From contig CAOKRJ010000004.1 of assembly GCA_948471115.1 (NCBI GenBank), positions 1 to 58,185 on the forward strand: DNA of 58,185 bases. Reading direction: 5' to 3'. Position 1 is the stretch's first letter, and every line of letters begins with the position of its first letter. The notes beneath the pieces were generated by a model, which was not told where the DNA came from, ran no database searches, and saw nothing but the letters and a program-made list of their open reading frames with translations. Shown here piece after piece: positions 9,437 to 18,148 of this stretch. The DNA is from an uncultured Clostridium sp. (GTDB lineage Bacteria; Bacillota; Clostridia; TANB77; CAG-508). The position numbers and the translations under genes were made by a program.

Positions 9437-10819
9437 TTAAAATTCTATTTTTTCTTCAATCCATTTATTTAGTTCATCTATTGGTAATCGTATTTGTTCC
9501 ATTGTATCTCTATCTCTTATTGTGACTGTATTGTCTTCTAATGTATCAAAGTCTATTGTTACACAATAAGGTGTTCCTATTTCATCTTCTCTTCTATATC
9601 TTTTTCCTATACTTCCTGTTTCATCATAGTCACATATAAATTTTTTAGATAACATATCATATACATCATTTGCTTTGTCTGATAATTTTTTAGATAATGG
9701 TAGTATTGCAACTTTATATGGTGCAAGTGCTGGATGTAAATGTAGTACTATTCTTGTATCTCCTTCTGCGATTTCTTCTTCTTCATATGCATTACATAAA
9801 AATGCTAGTGCTACTCTGTCTGCTCCTAATGATGGTTCTATACAATATGGTACATATTTTTCGTTAGTTTCTGTGTCTAAGTAATTCATGTCTTCTTTAG
9901 AAAATTCCATATGTTTTTTTAAGTCAAAGTCTGTTCTGTCTGCAATTCCCCATAGTTCTCCCCAACCAAATGGAAAAGCAAATTCTATATCTGTTGTTGC
10001 ATTACTATAATGTGATAATTCTTCTTTTTCGTGGTCTCTTAGTCTTATATTTTCTTCTTTCATTCCTAAAGTTAATAACCAGTTTTTACAGTATTCTTTC
10101 CAATAAGAATGCCATTCCAAGTCTGTTCCTGGCTTACAGAAAAACTCTAATTCCATTTGTTCAAATTCTCTTGTTCTAAATGTAAAATTTCCTGGTGTTA
10201 TTTCATTTCTAAAAGCTTTTCCTATTTGAGCAATTCCCATTGGTAGTTTTTTTCTTGTAGTTCTTAAAACATTTTTAAAATTAACAAAAATTCCTTGTGC
10301 AGTTTCTGGTCTTAAATATATCTCAGCTTTTGCATCTTCTGTAACACCTTGAAATGTTTTAAACATTAAATTAAATTTCCTAATTGATGTATAGTTTAAT
10401 TTTCCACATACAGGGCAAACTATTTTGTTATCATTTATGTATGTAACTGTTTGTTCATCAGACCAACCATCTGCTATAACATCTTTTCCATTCTTTGTAG
10501 CCCATTCTTCAATTAGTTTATCTGTTCTATGTCTAGATTTACATTCTTTACAATCTATTAAAGGGTCTGAAAATCCTCCAACATGCCCAGAAGCAACCCA
10601 AGTTTGTGGATTCATAAGTATTGCTGCATCTAATCCTACATTCATTTTATTTTCTTGAATAAATTTTTTTCTCCATGCAGTTTTTACATTATTCTTAAAT
10701 TCTACTCCTAATGGTCCATAGTCCCAAGTATTTGCTAATCCTCCATATATTTCTGAACCTGGATATATATATCCTCTTGCTTTACATAAGTTTACAATTT
10801 TTTCCATTGATTCTACCAT
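9437..10819 (-). CDS. glyQS: Glycyl-tRNA synthetase, alpha2 type
   Basis: A single-chain class II GlyRS (460 aa) that charges tRNA-Gly. Class II motifs are present: motif 2 ([21 protein letters not shown]), motif 3 ([10 protein letters not shown]), plus [11 protein letters not shown] and a zinc knuckle (CKEC and CPVC pairs). The anticodon-binding domain (VAILPLSKK ... [12 protein letters not shown]) is at the C-terminus. ATG 10819 has GGAAG upstream. No T-box could be found in the short leader, which instead holds a terminator for secF. If CGG triggers +1 decoding into GGR, the tRNA-Gly charged by this enzyme would be the incoming tRNA, an inference only. Confidence 0.95.
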   Translation of the reverse strand: MVESMEKIVNLCKARGYIYPGSEIYGGLANTWDYGPLGVEFKNNVKTAWRKKFIQENKMNVGLDAAILMNPQTWVASGHVGGFSDPLIDCKECKSRHRTDKLIEEWATKNGKDVIADGWSDEQTVTYINDNKIVCPVCGKLNYTSIRKFNLMFKTFQGVTEDAKAEIYLRPETAQGIFVNFKNVLRTTRKKLPMGIAQIGKAFRNEITPGNFTFRTREFEQMELEFFCKPGTDLEWHSYWKEYCKNWLLTLGMKEENIRLRDHEKEELSHYSNATTDIEFAFPFGWGELWGIADRTDFDLKKHMEFSKEDMNYLDTETNEKYVPYCIEPSLGADRVALAFLCNAYEEEEIAEGDTRIVLHLHPALAPYKVAILPLSKKLSDKANDVYDMLSKKFICDYDETGSIGKRYRREDEIGTPYCVTIDFDTLEDNTVTIRDRDTMEQIRLPIDELNKWIEEKIEF

Positions 10820-10850
10820 TTTTTATCTTCCTTTCTTACCTTTAATAAGC

Positions 10851-10940
10851 TTGTAGTGGTACAGTGTACCCAGCAATTTTTTCATATGTTGTTCACAAAA
10901 CCATGAGAATAAGAAAACTTTTCTTATCCTCATGGTTTTT
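10851..10940 (-). terminator. secF terminator and trailing repeat-like sequence
   Basis: The hairpin arms AAAACCATGAG.ATAAGAAAA and its complement (10897-10940) on the minus strand are followed by TTTTGTGAA. This ends the secD-secF transcript. The downstream part has a GGTACA/TGTACC inverted repeat and weak similarity to the tail of the element at 19937-20062. Confidence 0.65.
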
Positions 10941-10962
10941 ATCACTTTAATGTACCTAGAAA

Positions 10963-11601
10963 TTAAATTTCTTGTTTATTTAATTTTACCGCATTACAAA
11001 TTAATGTTAAGAAATATATTAGTACTAAAAATATTATAAATAATTCATTAACTGGTATTCTTGTTAATGCTATTATACTTACATATAATGCAATTATTCC
11101 TATTAGTGATAATACTGGAATTCCTATACATTTTATGATTCCTTGCTTTCTATATCTTATTACAAAATACACAAGTATTACTATTGTTGTTATAACTAAT
11201 GGTGATATATATTTTGTTATCATTTCCCATATATTTACTTGTGGTATTTGTGCTACTATTACATCTTCATCTTTATTAATTTCTATTTCATATTTTTCAT
11301 TTAGTTTCTGAATTATATTGTTTTGTTGTTCTTCTGTTATTTCTTTTGATACTATTGATACAACCGTTCCAAATGTATTTCCTTGTTGCACTTTTAATTT
11401 ATTTGTGCCTAAAATTTCCTTTGCAATTTCTTCAATTTCATTTACTTTAAATTCTTTGGTTAAATATATATTCATTCTAACAGATTTTGAATATAATAAA
11501 TCATAATTATAGCCTTTTACACATATCATAATTATTCCTGCTAAGATAATTAGCGCAGCTATTACTATCATTATTTTCATAATATTATTAATGTTTTTCA
11601 T
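10963..11601 (-). CDS. secF: Divergent, shortened SecF-like membrane protein
   Basis: A 212-aa protein with one N-terminal TM helix (residues ~9-27), a ~95-residue extracytoplasmic domain and a cluster of about four C-terminal TM helices. It follows a SecD-like gene with a 23-base gap, and its layout copies the SecF half of the SecDF translocon motor. It is clearly shorter than typical SecF (~290 aa), and I cannot point to conserved SecF signature residues, so the name rests on architecture and context. A terminator follows at 10897-10940. Confidence 0.6.
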   Translation of the reverse strand: MKNINNIMKIMIVIAALIILAGIIMICVKGYNYDLLYSKSVRMNIYLTKEFKVNEIEEIAKEILGTNKLKVQQGNTFGTVVSIVSKEITEEQQNNIIQKLNEKYEIEINKDEDVIVAQIPQVNIWEMITKYISPLVITTIVILVYFVIRYRKQGIIKCIGIPVLSLIGIIALYVSIIALTRIPVNELFIIFLVLIYFLTLICNAVKLNKQEI

Positions 11602-11624
11602 TATCTAACATTCCTTTCTTCACT

Positions 11625-13022
11625 TTATTTTTTTGCTTCTTCAATTAGTAATTTTCTTGTAAATAGAACATTCATTAATGCTATTACAATTACTCCCCAG
11701 AATAAAAGTGTTCCTATTGAAGAAATTGCTGAAGATGTGCCATATGTGAATATAACTGATGGAATTAAAGTTATTATTAATAAATCTATCACCTTTAAAC
11801 ATGATTTATATATTTTTGCTTTTCTATCTTCTTTAGAATCATCTTTGTCTAAGTTTCCTAAAATTTTACAATTTACATATGTGTTTATTAATATAAGTAT
11901 TATACTAGGTATTATAGTCTCAAGACCTATTTCTGTTTTTGTATATCTTATTATAATTAATAATAGTGATATTGAACCAATATAGACTATTGCTGATAAT
12001 AAACCTAATTTTTTGTATCTAATTATTATATATACTATTGTTATTAAAATTATTAATCCTATTATACCTAACATGATATATTGAAATATATTGTTCGCAT
12101 ATATAGATTGTATATAATCACTTGCCTGTACCTCATATTCTAGTGGCATTTCTCCATTAGATAATAATGTTGCATAATATTGCGCTTGTTCTACATTTTC
12201 ACTAATTGTATCACTGTCTGTGCTTGATGAACCAATTGTTATAGTTAATTCGCCATTTTTTATTTCTTCATCAAAGTCTGTTGATAAAAAGTCTTCTTCA
12301 TTTATTTTCATTGTAATTGTTTTTTCATTTGTTGTTTCTTCTGTACCCTCTGTATTTTCTGCATCATCAGTGTTTTCAGATTCCTCTACTTTTTTATAAT
12401 CTTTACTAATTTGTTCTATTTTCTTTTTTCCTTCTTTGTTAAATTTTATACTTAAATATACAGTAACTCCTGATTCTGTTGAATTATATAGAACACTCGC
12501 ATTTTTAATATCATCATTTGTCATTAATACTGTTTTATCATTTGTATCTACTATTTCAAATTTTCCACTTGACAATAAATGTGATAGAGTTGTGTCTGTA
12601 TTGTCCGTATCTGCTAATTCTACATATATATTTCCATTTTCTTCATTTAATCTTACATCATAATTTGCTATTTTTGAAGTTTTTAATCTTCCCCTTATAA
12701 TTTTTTCTGCCTTTTGGTAATTTTCTTTTGTTTTACTTTCTTCACTATTTTCTGGTACTTGTTCTTTTGTGTATGAATTTTCATCTGCACCTTCTGGTAT
12801 TGATTCTACAATATTTCCTTCTGAATCACGAATTACCTCATGTGTATGGTCTCCTACTTTTAATATAGTTATTCTTGAACCTTTAAGACTTAATCCTAGT
12901 TCATAATCTGGTAATATATTATTGTAGGATACTAATTTTTTTATATATATTCCTCCAAATCCTACTACTGTAACTAATACCATTATTAATATTATTAGTG
13001 CAATTTTTAATTTTTTTTCCAC
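11625..13022 (-). CDS. secD: Divergent SecD-like protein export membrane protein
   Basis: It has an N-terminal TM helix, then a first extracytoplasmic domain with the SecD-like pattern ELGLSLKGSRI (compare D1-D5 of SecD), EKIIRGRLKT, a head domain (VTVYLSIKFNKEGKKKIEQI) and about five C-terminal TM helices. A low-complexity Glu/Asn/Thr stretch interrupts the P1 domain (residues ~230-250 of the long reading). I chose GTG 13022, which has AAAGGA 10 bases upstream. An in-frame ATG at 13061 would overlap the HD gene and lacks an RBS. It partners with the adjacent SecF-like protein. Function is inferred. Confidence 0.7.
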   Translation of the reverse strand: MEKKLKIALIILIMVLVTVVGFGGIYIKKLVSYNNILPDYELGLSLKGSRITILKVGDHTHEVIRDSEGNIVESIPEGADENSYTKEQVPENSEESKTKENYQKAEKIIRGRLKTSKIANYDVRLNEENGNIYVELADTDNTDTTLSHLLSSGKFEIVDTNDKTVLMTNDDIKNASVLYNSTESGVTVYLSIKFNKEGKKKIEQISKDYKKVEESENTDDAENTEGTEETTNEKTITMKINEEDFLSTDFDEEIKNGELTITIGSSSTDSDTISENVEQAQYYATLLSNGEMPLEYEVQASDYIQSIYANNIFQYIMLGIIGLIILITIVYIIIRYKKLGLLSAIVYIGSISLLLIIIRYTKTEIGLETIIPSIILILINTYVNCKILGNLDKDDSKEDRKAKIYKSCLKVIDLLIITLIPSVIFTYGTSSAISSIGTLLFWGVIVIALMNVLFTRKLLIEEAKK

Positions 13023-13041
13023 TGTTCTCAATCCTTTCAAT

Positions 13042-13701
13042 CTATAATAATTTTGTATCATTAATTATAAGTTCAAACCATATTTTTAAATATTTTGCTG
13101 CAAATTTGCTCATTATCATTCTGTCTATAAATATTTCAAAATAATCTAATACTGGACATATTTCTGTGTCAATTTTAATTGATAAAACAATTTTTCTTTT
13201 TTCTTTGTCTAGAGTAAGTTGCGCATCTGTAACTGCATAATTTACTTTATCATGTTTATCAAATGTTGCTATATTTGTTTTTACAACTCGATTTCTGTGT
13301 ACATCTGATTTATCTGCTAAAATTAATGCTGCTGAGATGTCACTTACTGCTGTTCCTGTTGCTTCATCATGATTTCCTATTGCTGTCATAATTTCTGTTC
13401 TTAATTGTGGATCCATTCCAATATCTTTTAAAATGTCGTATGCAAGTATTGCTCCTGAATGTGCATGGTCTTGCCTGTTTACACAGTTTCCTATGTCATG
13501 TAAATATCCTGCTATTTTTGCTAATTCTACTCTTTCTGGTGGATACCCTAAATCTTGTAAAATTTTTCCTGCTCTTTCTGATACAATTGATGTGTGTCTT
13601 ATTGAATGTTCTGTATATCCTAATACATTTAACTGTTGCTGGGAACCACTTACTAGAGCTTGTACCTCTGGATTTTTTCTTACATCTTCGAGTGTTATCA
13701 T
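13042..13701 (-). CDS. HD domain phosphohydrolase
   Basis: A 219-aa HD-superfamily protein. The metal-binding motif is H..HD..D: HSIRHTSIV (~32-40), GYLHDIGNC (~65-73), HAHSG (~79-83) and GNHDEATG (~110). Similar stand-alone HD proteins hydrolyse nucleotides or cyclic nucleotides, but no substrate can be assigned. The start follows GAAAGGAAGG. The last bases lie about 20 bases before the secD GTG, so it is likely co-transcribed with secD-secF. The toxN terminator just downstream on the plus coordinate separates it from the toxin unit. Confidence 0.82.
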   Translation of the reverse strand: MITLEDVRKNPEVQALVSGSQQQLNVLGYTEHSIRHTSIVSERAGKILQDLGYPPERVELAKIAGYLHDIGNCVNRQDHAHSGAILAYDILKDIGMDPQLRTEIMTAIGNHDEATGTAVSDISAALILADKSDVHRNRVVKTNIATFDKHDKVNYAVTDAQLTLDKEKRKIVLSIKIDTEICPVLDYFEIFIDRMIMSKFAAKYLKIWFELIINDTKLL

Positions 13702-13760
13702 TTTCTAATAACCTTCCTTTCAGTTCATTCGTATATTAACTATTGAATTTTATAATAAAT

Positions 13761-13792
13761 AAAAAAAAATTTCAACCCTTTTGGTTGAAATT
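13761..13792 (-). terminator. Intrinsic terminator of toxN
   Basis: The minus-strand stem AATTTCAACC pairs perfectly with GGTTGAAATT across a short loop and is followed by eight T. It lies 46 bases after the toxN stop. Confidence 0.85.
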
Positions 13793-13837
13793 ATTTATAT
13801 TTCTTATGTTACAAGTATAAAAGCCAGTAATTAAATA

Positions 13838-14376
13838 TTAATTACTAGACATTTTGTTATATAATTGTCCTTTTTCTTCTAAAAGTTTAAAATTGCAACA
13901 TCTTTTAGAAAGATTAGAAGTAGGATTATTAATTTTTTCATTATATAATCTAATTGCATTCTTTTTGATCTTTTCCATTTTGTCATTAATTAAATCTAAT
14001 TCAAAACTCAAGAATGATATGTATAATGTTTTTTCTTTATAATTAGAAAAATCCCTATACTTTTCTATGTCTTTGTACTTTAATTCCTGAACATTCTCAT
14101 CTAATATTGGAATCATATTATTAAGATTTAGTACACCTATTATCCTATCATCTTGCGTTATTTTTATAAAATCCATACCTTCTCGTATTTTATAGTGTTT
14201 TTCTTTTACTGAAGATATTGGAACATAATAATTGAAATCATTTATAGTTATTAATATGCCTATATATGGTTTTAATTTTGTATTATATTCAATATTTTCA
14301 ACTTTTTCATCAAATTGTCTCAAATAATTTACATATTCTTTATCTGCTATATACCATTTTAACTTATTTTTTTCAT
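13838..14376 (-). CDS. toxN: Type III toxin-antitoxin endoribonuclease ToxN/AbiQ family, 5' frameshift in A-run
   Basis: A ToxN/AbiQ-family RNase, the toxin of type III systems that is held inactive by its own repeat RNA and often gives phage abortive infection. Family landmarks in order: WYIADKEYVNYLRQFD, LKPYIGILITIN, YVPISSVKEKH, FIKI, LNLNNMIP and the C-terminal RCCNFKLLEEK. Restored length is about 179 aa, normal for the family. The likely ATG at 14376 has GGAG six bases upstream, but the frame breaks in A7 at 14367-14373. One more A would give MKKNKLKWYIADKEY. Without it the only start is TTG 14323, which loses the first ~20 residues including the first strand. This may mean inactivation, slippage or a base-call error. 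The tandem antitoxin repeats and promoter lie directly upstream. Confidence 0.9.
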
Positions 14377-14397
14377 TTTTTGCTCCATATTAAATTT

Positions 14398-14423
14398 AGG
14401 TGGTAAAGTTTCCTATACCACCT
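14398..14423 (-). terminator. Attenuator hairpin between antitoxin repeats and toxN
   Basis: The 8-bp stem AGGTGGTA/TACCACCT with a 10-nt loop sits between the last antitoxin repeat and the toxN RBS. The tail AAATTTA is only weakly U-rich. In known toxIN loci a leaky terminator here keeps antitoxin RNA in excess over toxin mRNA, and this hairpin is in the right place. Confidence 0.6.
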
Positions 14424-14427
14424 CTTT

Positions 14428-14537
14428 TACATCCATTTTTGACTGGAATGGTAAAACCTCTTTATATACCTATTTTTAACTGGAATAGTAAAACCTCTTT
14501 ATATGCCCATTTTTGACTGGAATGGTAAAACCTCTTT
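14428..14537 (-). ncRNA. toxI: ToxI-like antitoxin RNA: three tandem 37-nt repeats
   Basis: On the minus strand three head-to-tail units (14537-14501, 14500-14464, 14463-14428; 37, 37 and 36 nt) each begin AAAGAGGTTTTAC, and a fourth truncated start AAAGAGGT follows. There are no spacers. Each unit folds a stem CCATT/AATGG around the loop CCAGTCAAA. In the middle unit it is CTATT/AATAG, a compensatory C-G to T-A change that preserves pairing. This is strong evidence for selected RNA structure. Length, copy number and position just upstream of toxN match type III antitoxins, which are cut into single-repeat pseudoknots by the toxin. Confidence 0.88.
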
Positions 14538-14576
14538 TATCATAACTGTAATAAGTTATTCTGTATTATTATATTA

Positions 14577-14606
14577 ATTATACGTCATTTTTATTCTATT
14601 TGTCAA
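14577..14606 (-). promoter_or_regulatory. Near-consensus promoter of the toxI-toxN operon
   Basis: On the minus strand, TTGACA (14606-14601), an 18-bp spacer and TATAAT (14582-14577). Transcription would start near 14570, about 30 bases before the first repeat. Confidence 0.85.
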
Positions 14607-14642
14607 TAGTTTCAATTTTTTTAGTGTCGAGATAAACCTCTT

Positions 14643-15824
14643 TTATTTTAACAATTCCATTGCCTTTTGTAATTGCTCGTCTTCTTCTGTTTCTTTTTCT
14701 TCTACAATTTCATAATCTGGTGTAATTCCTACTTTATTGATTTTATTTCTATTTGGAGTGAAATATTCTTTTATTGTTATTTTTAGTCCACTTCCGTCAT
14801 TTAATGTATATAATTCTTGTATAACTCCTTTTCCAAATGTTTTTTCTCCTACAATTCTTGCTTTTTTATAGTCTTGTATTGCTCCTGCTAGTATCTCTGA
14901 GGCACTTGCTGTTTCATTATTTACTAAAATTATAATAGGTACATCTATAATAGGATCATTTTTTGATGTTTCTATTTCTTCTGCTTTGTTCTTATCTGCT
15001 GTTATTAACATTGTAGAATCTTTATCTAAAATATAATCTGTTATTTGTAATGCCTCGTCTACTATTCCTCCACCATTATTTCTTAAATCTATAATCAAAG
15101 ATTTTACATTTTTATTTTTTAATTCTTCATATGCAGTTTTAAATTGCTCTGCACATCCTTCATCAAAAGTAGCAAGTTCTATATAACCTATATTTTCTTC
15201 TAATACTACTCCTTCTACTGGATATAGTTCTACACTTGCTCTTTCTAATGTATAATTAATTGTTTGCCCATTTCTTATTATTTCTAAATCAACTGTTGTT
15301 CCTTCTTCTCCTTTTATGTTTGTAGACATTTTTGTTAATTCACTTGCATCATAAGATACTCCATTTACTTTTGCTATTATATCTTTAGCTTGCAATCCTG
15401 CCTTTTCTGCTGAACTATTTTTTATAGTTGAAGAAACCTTTATAACATTATTTTTTGTGTCTGCTTCCATATAAATTCCAATTCCTACATAATTTCCTGT
15501 TGTATATGTTGTAAATGTTTTCATTTCTTCAGGAGTAAAGTATTCTGTGTATTCATCTCCTACTGCACTAATATATCCTTTTATTGCTGCTTCTATCATT
15601 TCACTTTCATTCATATCATATAGATATCTTTTGTTTAATAATTCCTTAAAAGAGGTTAATGTAGCTCCTAATCCAGTTGTGTCTCCCTTTGTTACTGCAA
15701 TGTATTTTATACCTCCAGTTCTATATAATAAAACACTTGTTACACAAAATGTTACAACAGCAGTAATAATTATTATCATTACAGTTTTGTATATTCGTGA
15801 TAATTTTTCTTTGTTTATTTGCAT
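14643..15824 (-). CDS. ctpA: S41 family C-terminal processing protease (CtpA/Prc)
   Basis: A secreted, membrane-anchored serine protease of 393 aa. It has an N-terminal TM helix (~12-32), the tail-specific protease fold with a PDZ domain (YVGIGIYMEADTKNN ... AGLQAKDIIAKVNG), a catalytic Ser in TASASEILAGA and a catalytic Lys in EKTFGKGVIQ. CtpA enzymes trim or degrade extracytoplasmic proteins, often cell-wall hydrolases. Placed right after ftsE-ftsX-M23, it probably tunes that division/wall hydrolase module. GGAGAGG precedes the ATG. Confidence 0.93.
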   Translation of the reverse strand: MQINKEKLSRIYKTVMIIIITAVVTFCVTSVLLYRTGGIKYIAVTKGDTTGLGATLTSFKELLNKRYLYDMNESEMIEAAIKGYISAVGDEYTEYFTPEEMKTFTTYTTGNYVGIGIYMEADTKNNVIKVSSTIKNSSAEKAGLQAKDIIAKVNGVSYDASELTKMSTNIKGEEGTTVDLEIIRNGQTINYTLERASVELYPVEGVVLEENIGYIELATFDEGCAEQFKTAYEELKNKNVKSLIIDLRNNGGGIVDEALQITDYILDKDSTMLITADKNKAEEIETSKNDPIIDVPIIILVNNETASASEILAGAIQDYKKARIVGEKTFGKGVIQELYTLNDGSGLKITIKEYFTPNRNKINKVGITPDYEIVEEKETEEDEQLQKAMELLK

Positions 15825-15927
15825 TTATACCTCTCCTTTACATTTTTAATTGCAAAAGTTAATTAACATTATGCTTATATATTTTAGATATATTAACCAT
15901 CAAATTTATAATATTCGGCTTGCAAAA

Positions 15928-15965
15928 ATGCAAAAATAATAAAATAAATTTTATTATTTTTGCAT
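15928..15965 (-). terminator. Long hairpin terminator after the M23 gene
   Basis: Near-perfect 18-bp arms beginning ATGCAAAAATAATAAAAT, followed on the minus strand by TTTTTGC. It lies 43 bases after the M23 stop and may partly uncouple ctpA. Confidence 0.7.
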
Positions 15966-16007
15966 CTAATCTTTGTTGCCACTATATATTATATTCACAA
16001 TTTATTT

Positions 16008-17189
16008 TTATAGACCTATATATGGTGCTGGATTTACATATGTACCATTTTTCAATACTCCATAATGTAAGTGATATCCTGTTGAAGCTCCTGTTGAACC
16101 TACTGTTGCAATTATTGATCCTCTTGCTACTTTGCTTCCTAACCCTACATTAATGGTTGAACAGTGTGCATATACTGTAACTAGTCCTCCACCATGACTT
16201 ACCATAATATAATTTCCAAATCCACTACCACAACCACAGCTTCTTGATTTTCCATAATTGTGTGAACAGCCTGTATAAACTGCTATAACTGTACCAGCTT
16301 CTGATGCAAGGATTGCTTTTCCTTTTGGTGCTGCTAAGTCTATTCCTTTATGATATGATGAACCTCCTGCTAATGGGCTACCTCTTGAACCAAAGTATGA
16401 AGAAACTCTTGTATATCCTGGACATGGGAATTCTAAACTACCACCAGAATATGAACCTCCTGTATTTGAGTTTTGTTGTGCTAATCTTCTCCATTCTTCT
16501 TCTTGTCTTGCTAATTCAGCTGATTTTGCTTCTTTTTCTTTTTGTAATGCAGCATCTTCTGCATTCAATTTTGAAACTATATTTTGTCTTTCATTTCTTT
16601 TATTTGTTAATGTAGTTTTTTGTTTTTGGACTTGTATCTTTTCTTCTTCTGCTTTCTTTTTCTTATCTTCTAATGTTATCTTATCACTTTCTATTTTTTC
16701 TTTTTCCTTTTCTAATTCATCTAATAATTGCTCATCTAATTCTAGTATTTCATTTAAAGTATAATAACTAGATAGAAAATCTGTTAAGCTAGTAGAATTT
16801 AAGAATACATCTAATATTGTTTTCTTTCCATATTTGTATTGTCTAACTACCCTTTCACATGCAAGGTTATGTTTTTTATCATATTCTGCTTTTTTTAGCT
16901 CTAATTCTTTTTCTAATTCACTTATCTCTTTTTCTAATTCTTTTAGATTTTTTTGAACTACATCTAAATTATATTGAACTTCTGCAATATCTCCATCTAA
17001 TGAATCTAATTGTTTCATTTCTTCTGATAAGTTATTTTGTACTTCTTTCAATTCTTTTTCAATTTCATTAATTTCATCTTTAGTATCTTGTATATCCTGT
17101 TGAGTTACTGCATATGTACTATAAATTGTAGAAAAAATTAATATTGCTACTAATAATACTGATAATACTAATTTTATTTTTGCTTTCAT
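16008..17189 (-). CDS. EnvC-like murein hydrolase activator / M23 peptidase
   Basis: A 393-aa exported protein: signal peptide (KIKLVLSVLLVAILIFSTIYS), a ~210-residue coiled coil rich in Glu/Lys, a Gly/Ser linker and a C-terminal LytM/M23 domain with zinc residues HKGIDLAAPKG, YAHCS and YHLHYGV, so catalysis looks possible. The coiled coil is the part that binds FtsX in EnvC/PcsB/CwlO-type partners. It follows ftsE-ftsX with a 47-base gap, the classic order, so it is the cell-wall hydrolase driven by FtsEX at the septum or side wall. Confidence 0.93.
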   Translation of the reverse strand: MKAKIKLVLSVLLVAILIFSTIYSTYAVTQQDIQDTKDEINEIEKELKEVQNNLSEEMKQLDSLDGDIAEVQYNLDVVQKNLKELEKEISELEKELELKKAEYDKKHNLACERVVRQYKYGKKTILDVFLNSTSLTDFLSSYYTLNEILELDEQLLDELEKEKEKIESDKITLEDKKKKAEEEKIQVQKQKTTLTNKRNERQNIVSKLNAEDAALQKEKEAKSAELARQEEEWRRLAQQNSNTGGSYSGGSLEFPCPGYTRVSSYFGSRGSPLAGGSSYHKGIDLAAPKGKAILASEAGTVIAVYTGCSHNYGKSRSCGCGSGFGNYIMVSHGGGLVTVYAHCSTINVGLGSKVARGSIIATVGSTGASTGYHLHYGVLKNGTYVNPAPYIGL

Positions 17190-17236
17190 TTCTCTTTAAT
17201 TCCTTTCGTTTGTATTTCTTATATTTTTCTATAATA

Positions 17237-18148
17237 TCACACCTCTAAGTATTTACGCATTGACATACCACTTCCTAATACACCAATTCCTATTCCTATT
17301 GTTAAATACATAATTAAAATTAAATTAATCATATCTGCAAATGATACTAAGCTTATATTTAATTTTTGTAATGTTTCTACTTGTACTGCTTGTACTGCAA
17401 TAGCATTATATGCAAATCCAACTATTATTAGTGTGATTAGTGCTGCTATTATTCCAATTATCATTCCTTCTACTACAAATGGCCAACGTATAAAGTTATT
17501 TGTTGCTCCTACATATTTCATGATTGATATTTCTTTTCTTCTAGCATGTACTGATAATTTTATTGTATTTGATATAATAAATATTGATATTATTATTAGT
17601 GCAACAAGTATTACAAATATTCCTATCCTTAGACCTTTTGCAATTGATGATAATGTTTCTATTGTACTATCTGTTGCTACAATATCATCTATGATTTCTT
17701 TATTATCTATTCTTATATCTCTTATTTGTTGTTGAACTTGCTTATTTAAAGATAAATCTGTTAGTGTTACTGTATATGAGGCTTCTACATAGTCTTCTGT
17801 AACTCCTTCCATGAATTTATCATGGTCTTTCATATCATCTTTCATCTGATTTAGAGCATCTTCTTTTGATACATATTTTGTAGTATTAACTCCTTCAATT
17901 TTCATTATCTCTTGTTCTACTTTTTTTATTTGTTCATCTGTTGCATCTTTTACTATAAATGCTTGCATTCCTTGTTGTTTTTCTATATTTGTTACTATAT
18001 GATTAATATTTTCTCCTAGTATAAAGAATGCTCCAAACATTAACATTGTTAAACACATGGTTGTTATTGAAATCATTGTAGACTTTTTGTTTTTTAAAAC
18101 GTTTCTAAATCCTTCTCCAATCAAATAACTAATAATATTATATCTCAC
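17237..18148 (-). CDS. ftsX: Cell division protein FtsX
   Basis: The permease-like membrane subunit of FtsEX. There is a cytoplasmic N-terminus (LIGEGFRNVLKNKKSTM), TM1, an extracellular loop of ~120 residues with GVNTTKYVSKEDAL, and three C-terminal TM helices ending MSMRKYLEV. I chose GTG 18148 (MRYNIISYL) because AAGGTGG lies eight bases upstream. A GTG at 18160 is the longer alternative. It overlaps ftsE by 11 bases, showing translational coupling. It transmits ATP hydrolysis by FtsE to the adjacent M23 protein. Confidence 0.93.
   Translation of the reverse strand: MRYNIISYLIGEGFRNVLKNKKSTMISITTMCLTMLMFGAFFILGENINHIVTNIEKQQGMQAFIVKDATDEQIKKVEQEIMKIEGVNTTKYVSKEDALNQMKDDMKDHDKFMEGVTEDYVEASYTVTLTDLSLNKQVQQQIRDIRIDNKEIIDDIVATDSTIETLSSIAKGLRIGIFVILVALIIISIFIISNTIKLSVHARRKEISIMKYVGATNNFIRWPFVVEGMIIGIIAALITLIIVGFAYNAIAVQAVQVETLQKLNISLVSFADMINLILIMYLTIGIGIGVLGSGMSMRKYLEV

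Noticed and set aside
10820..10962. T-box riboswitch upstream of glyQS
   Set aside because: No AGGGTGG-type T-box core; the leader is explained by the secF terminator and a repeat-like tail.
14428..14537. Short CRISPR array
   Set aside because: The 37-nt units abut with no spacers, covary in a stem and precede a ToxN toxin with its own promoter; no cas genes are present.
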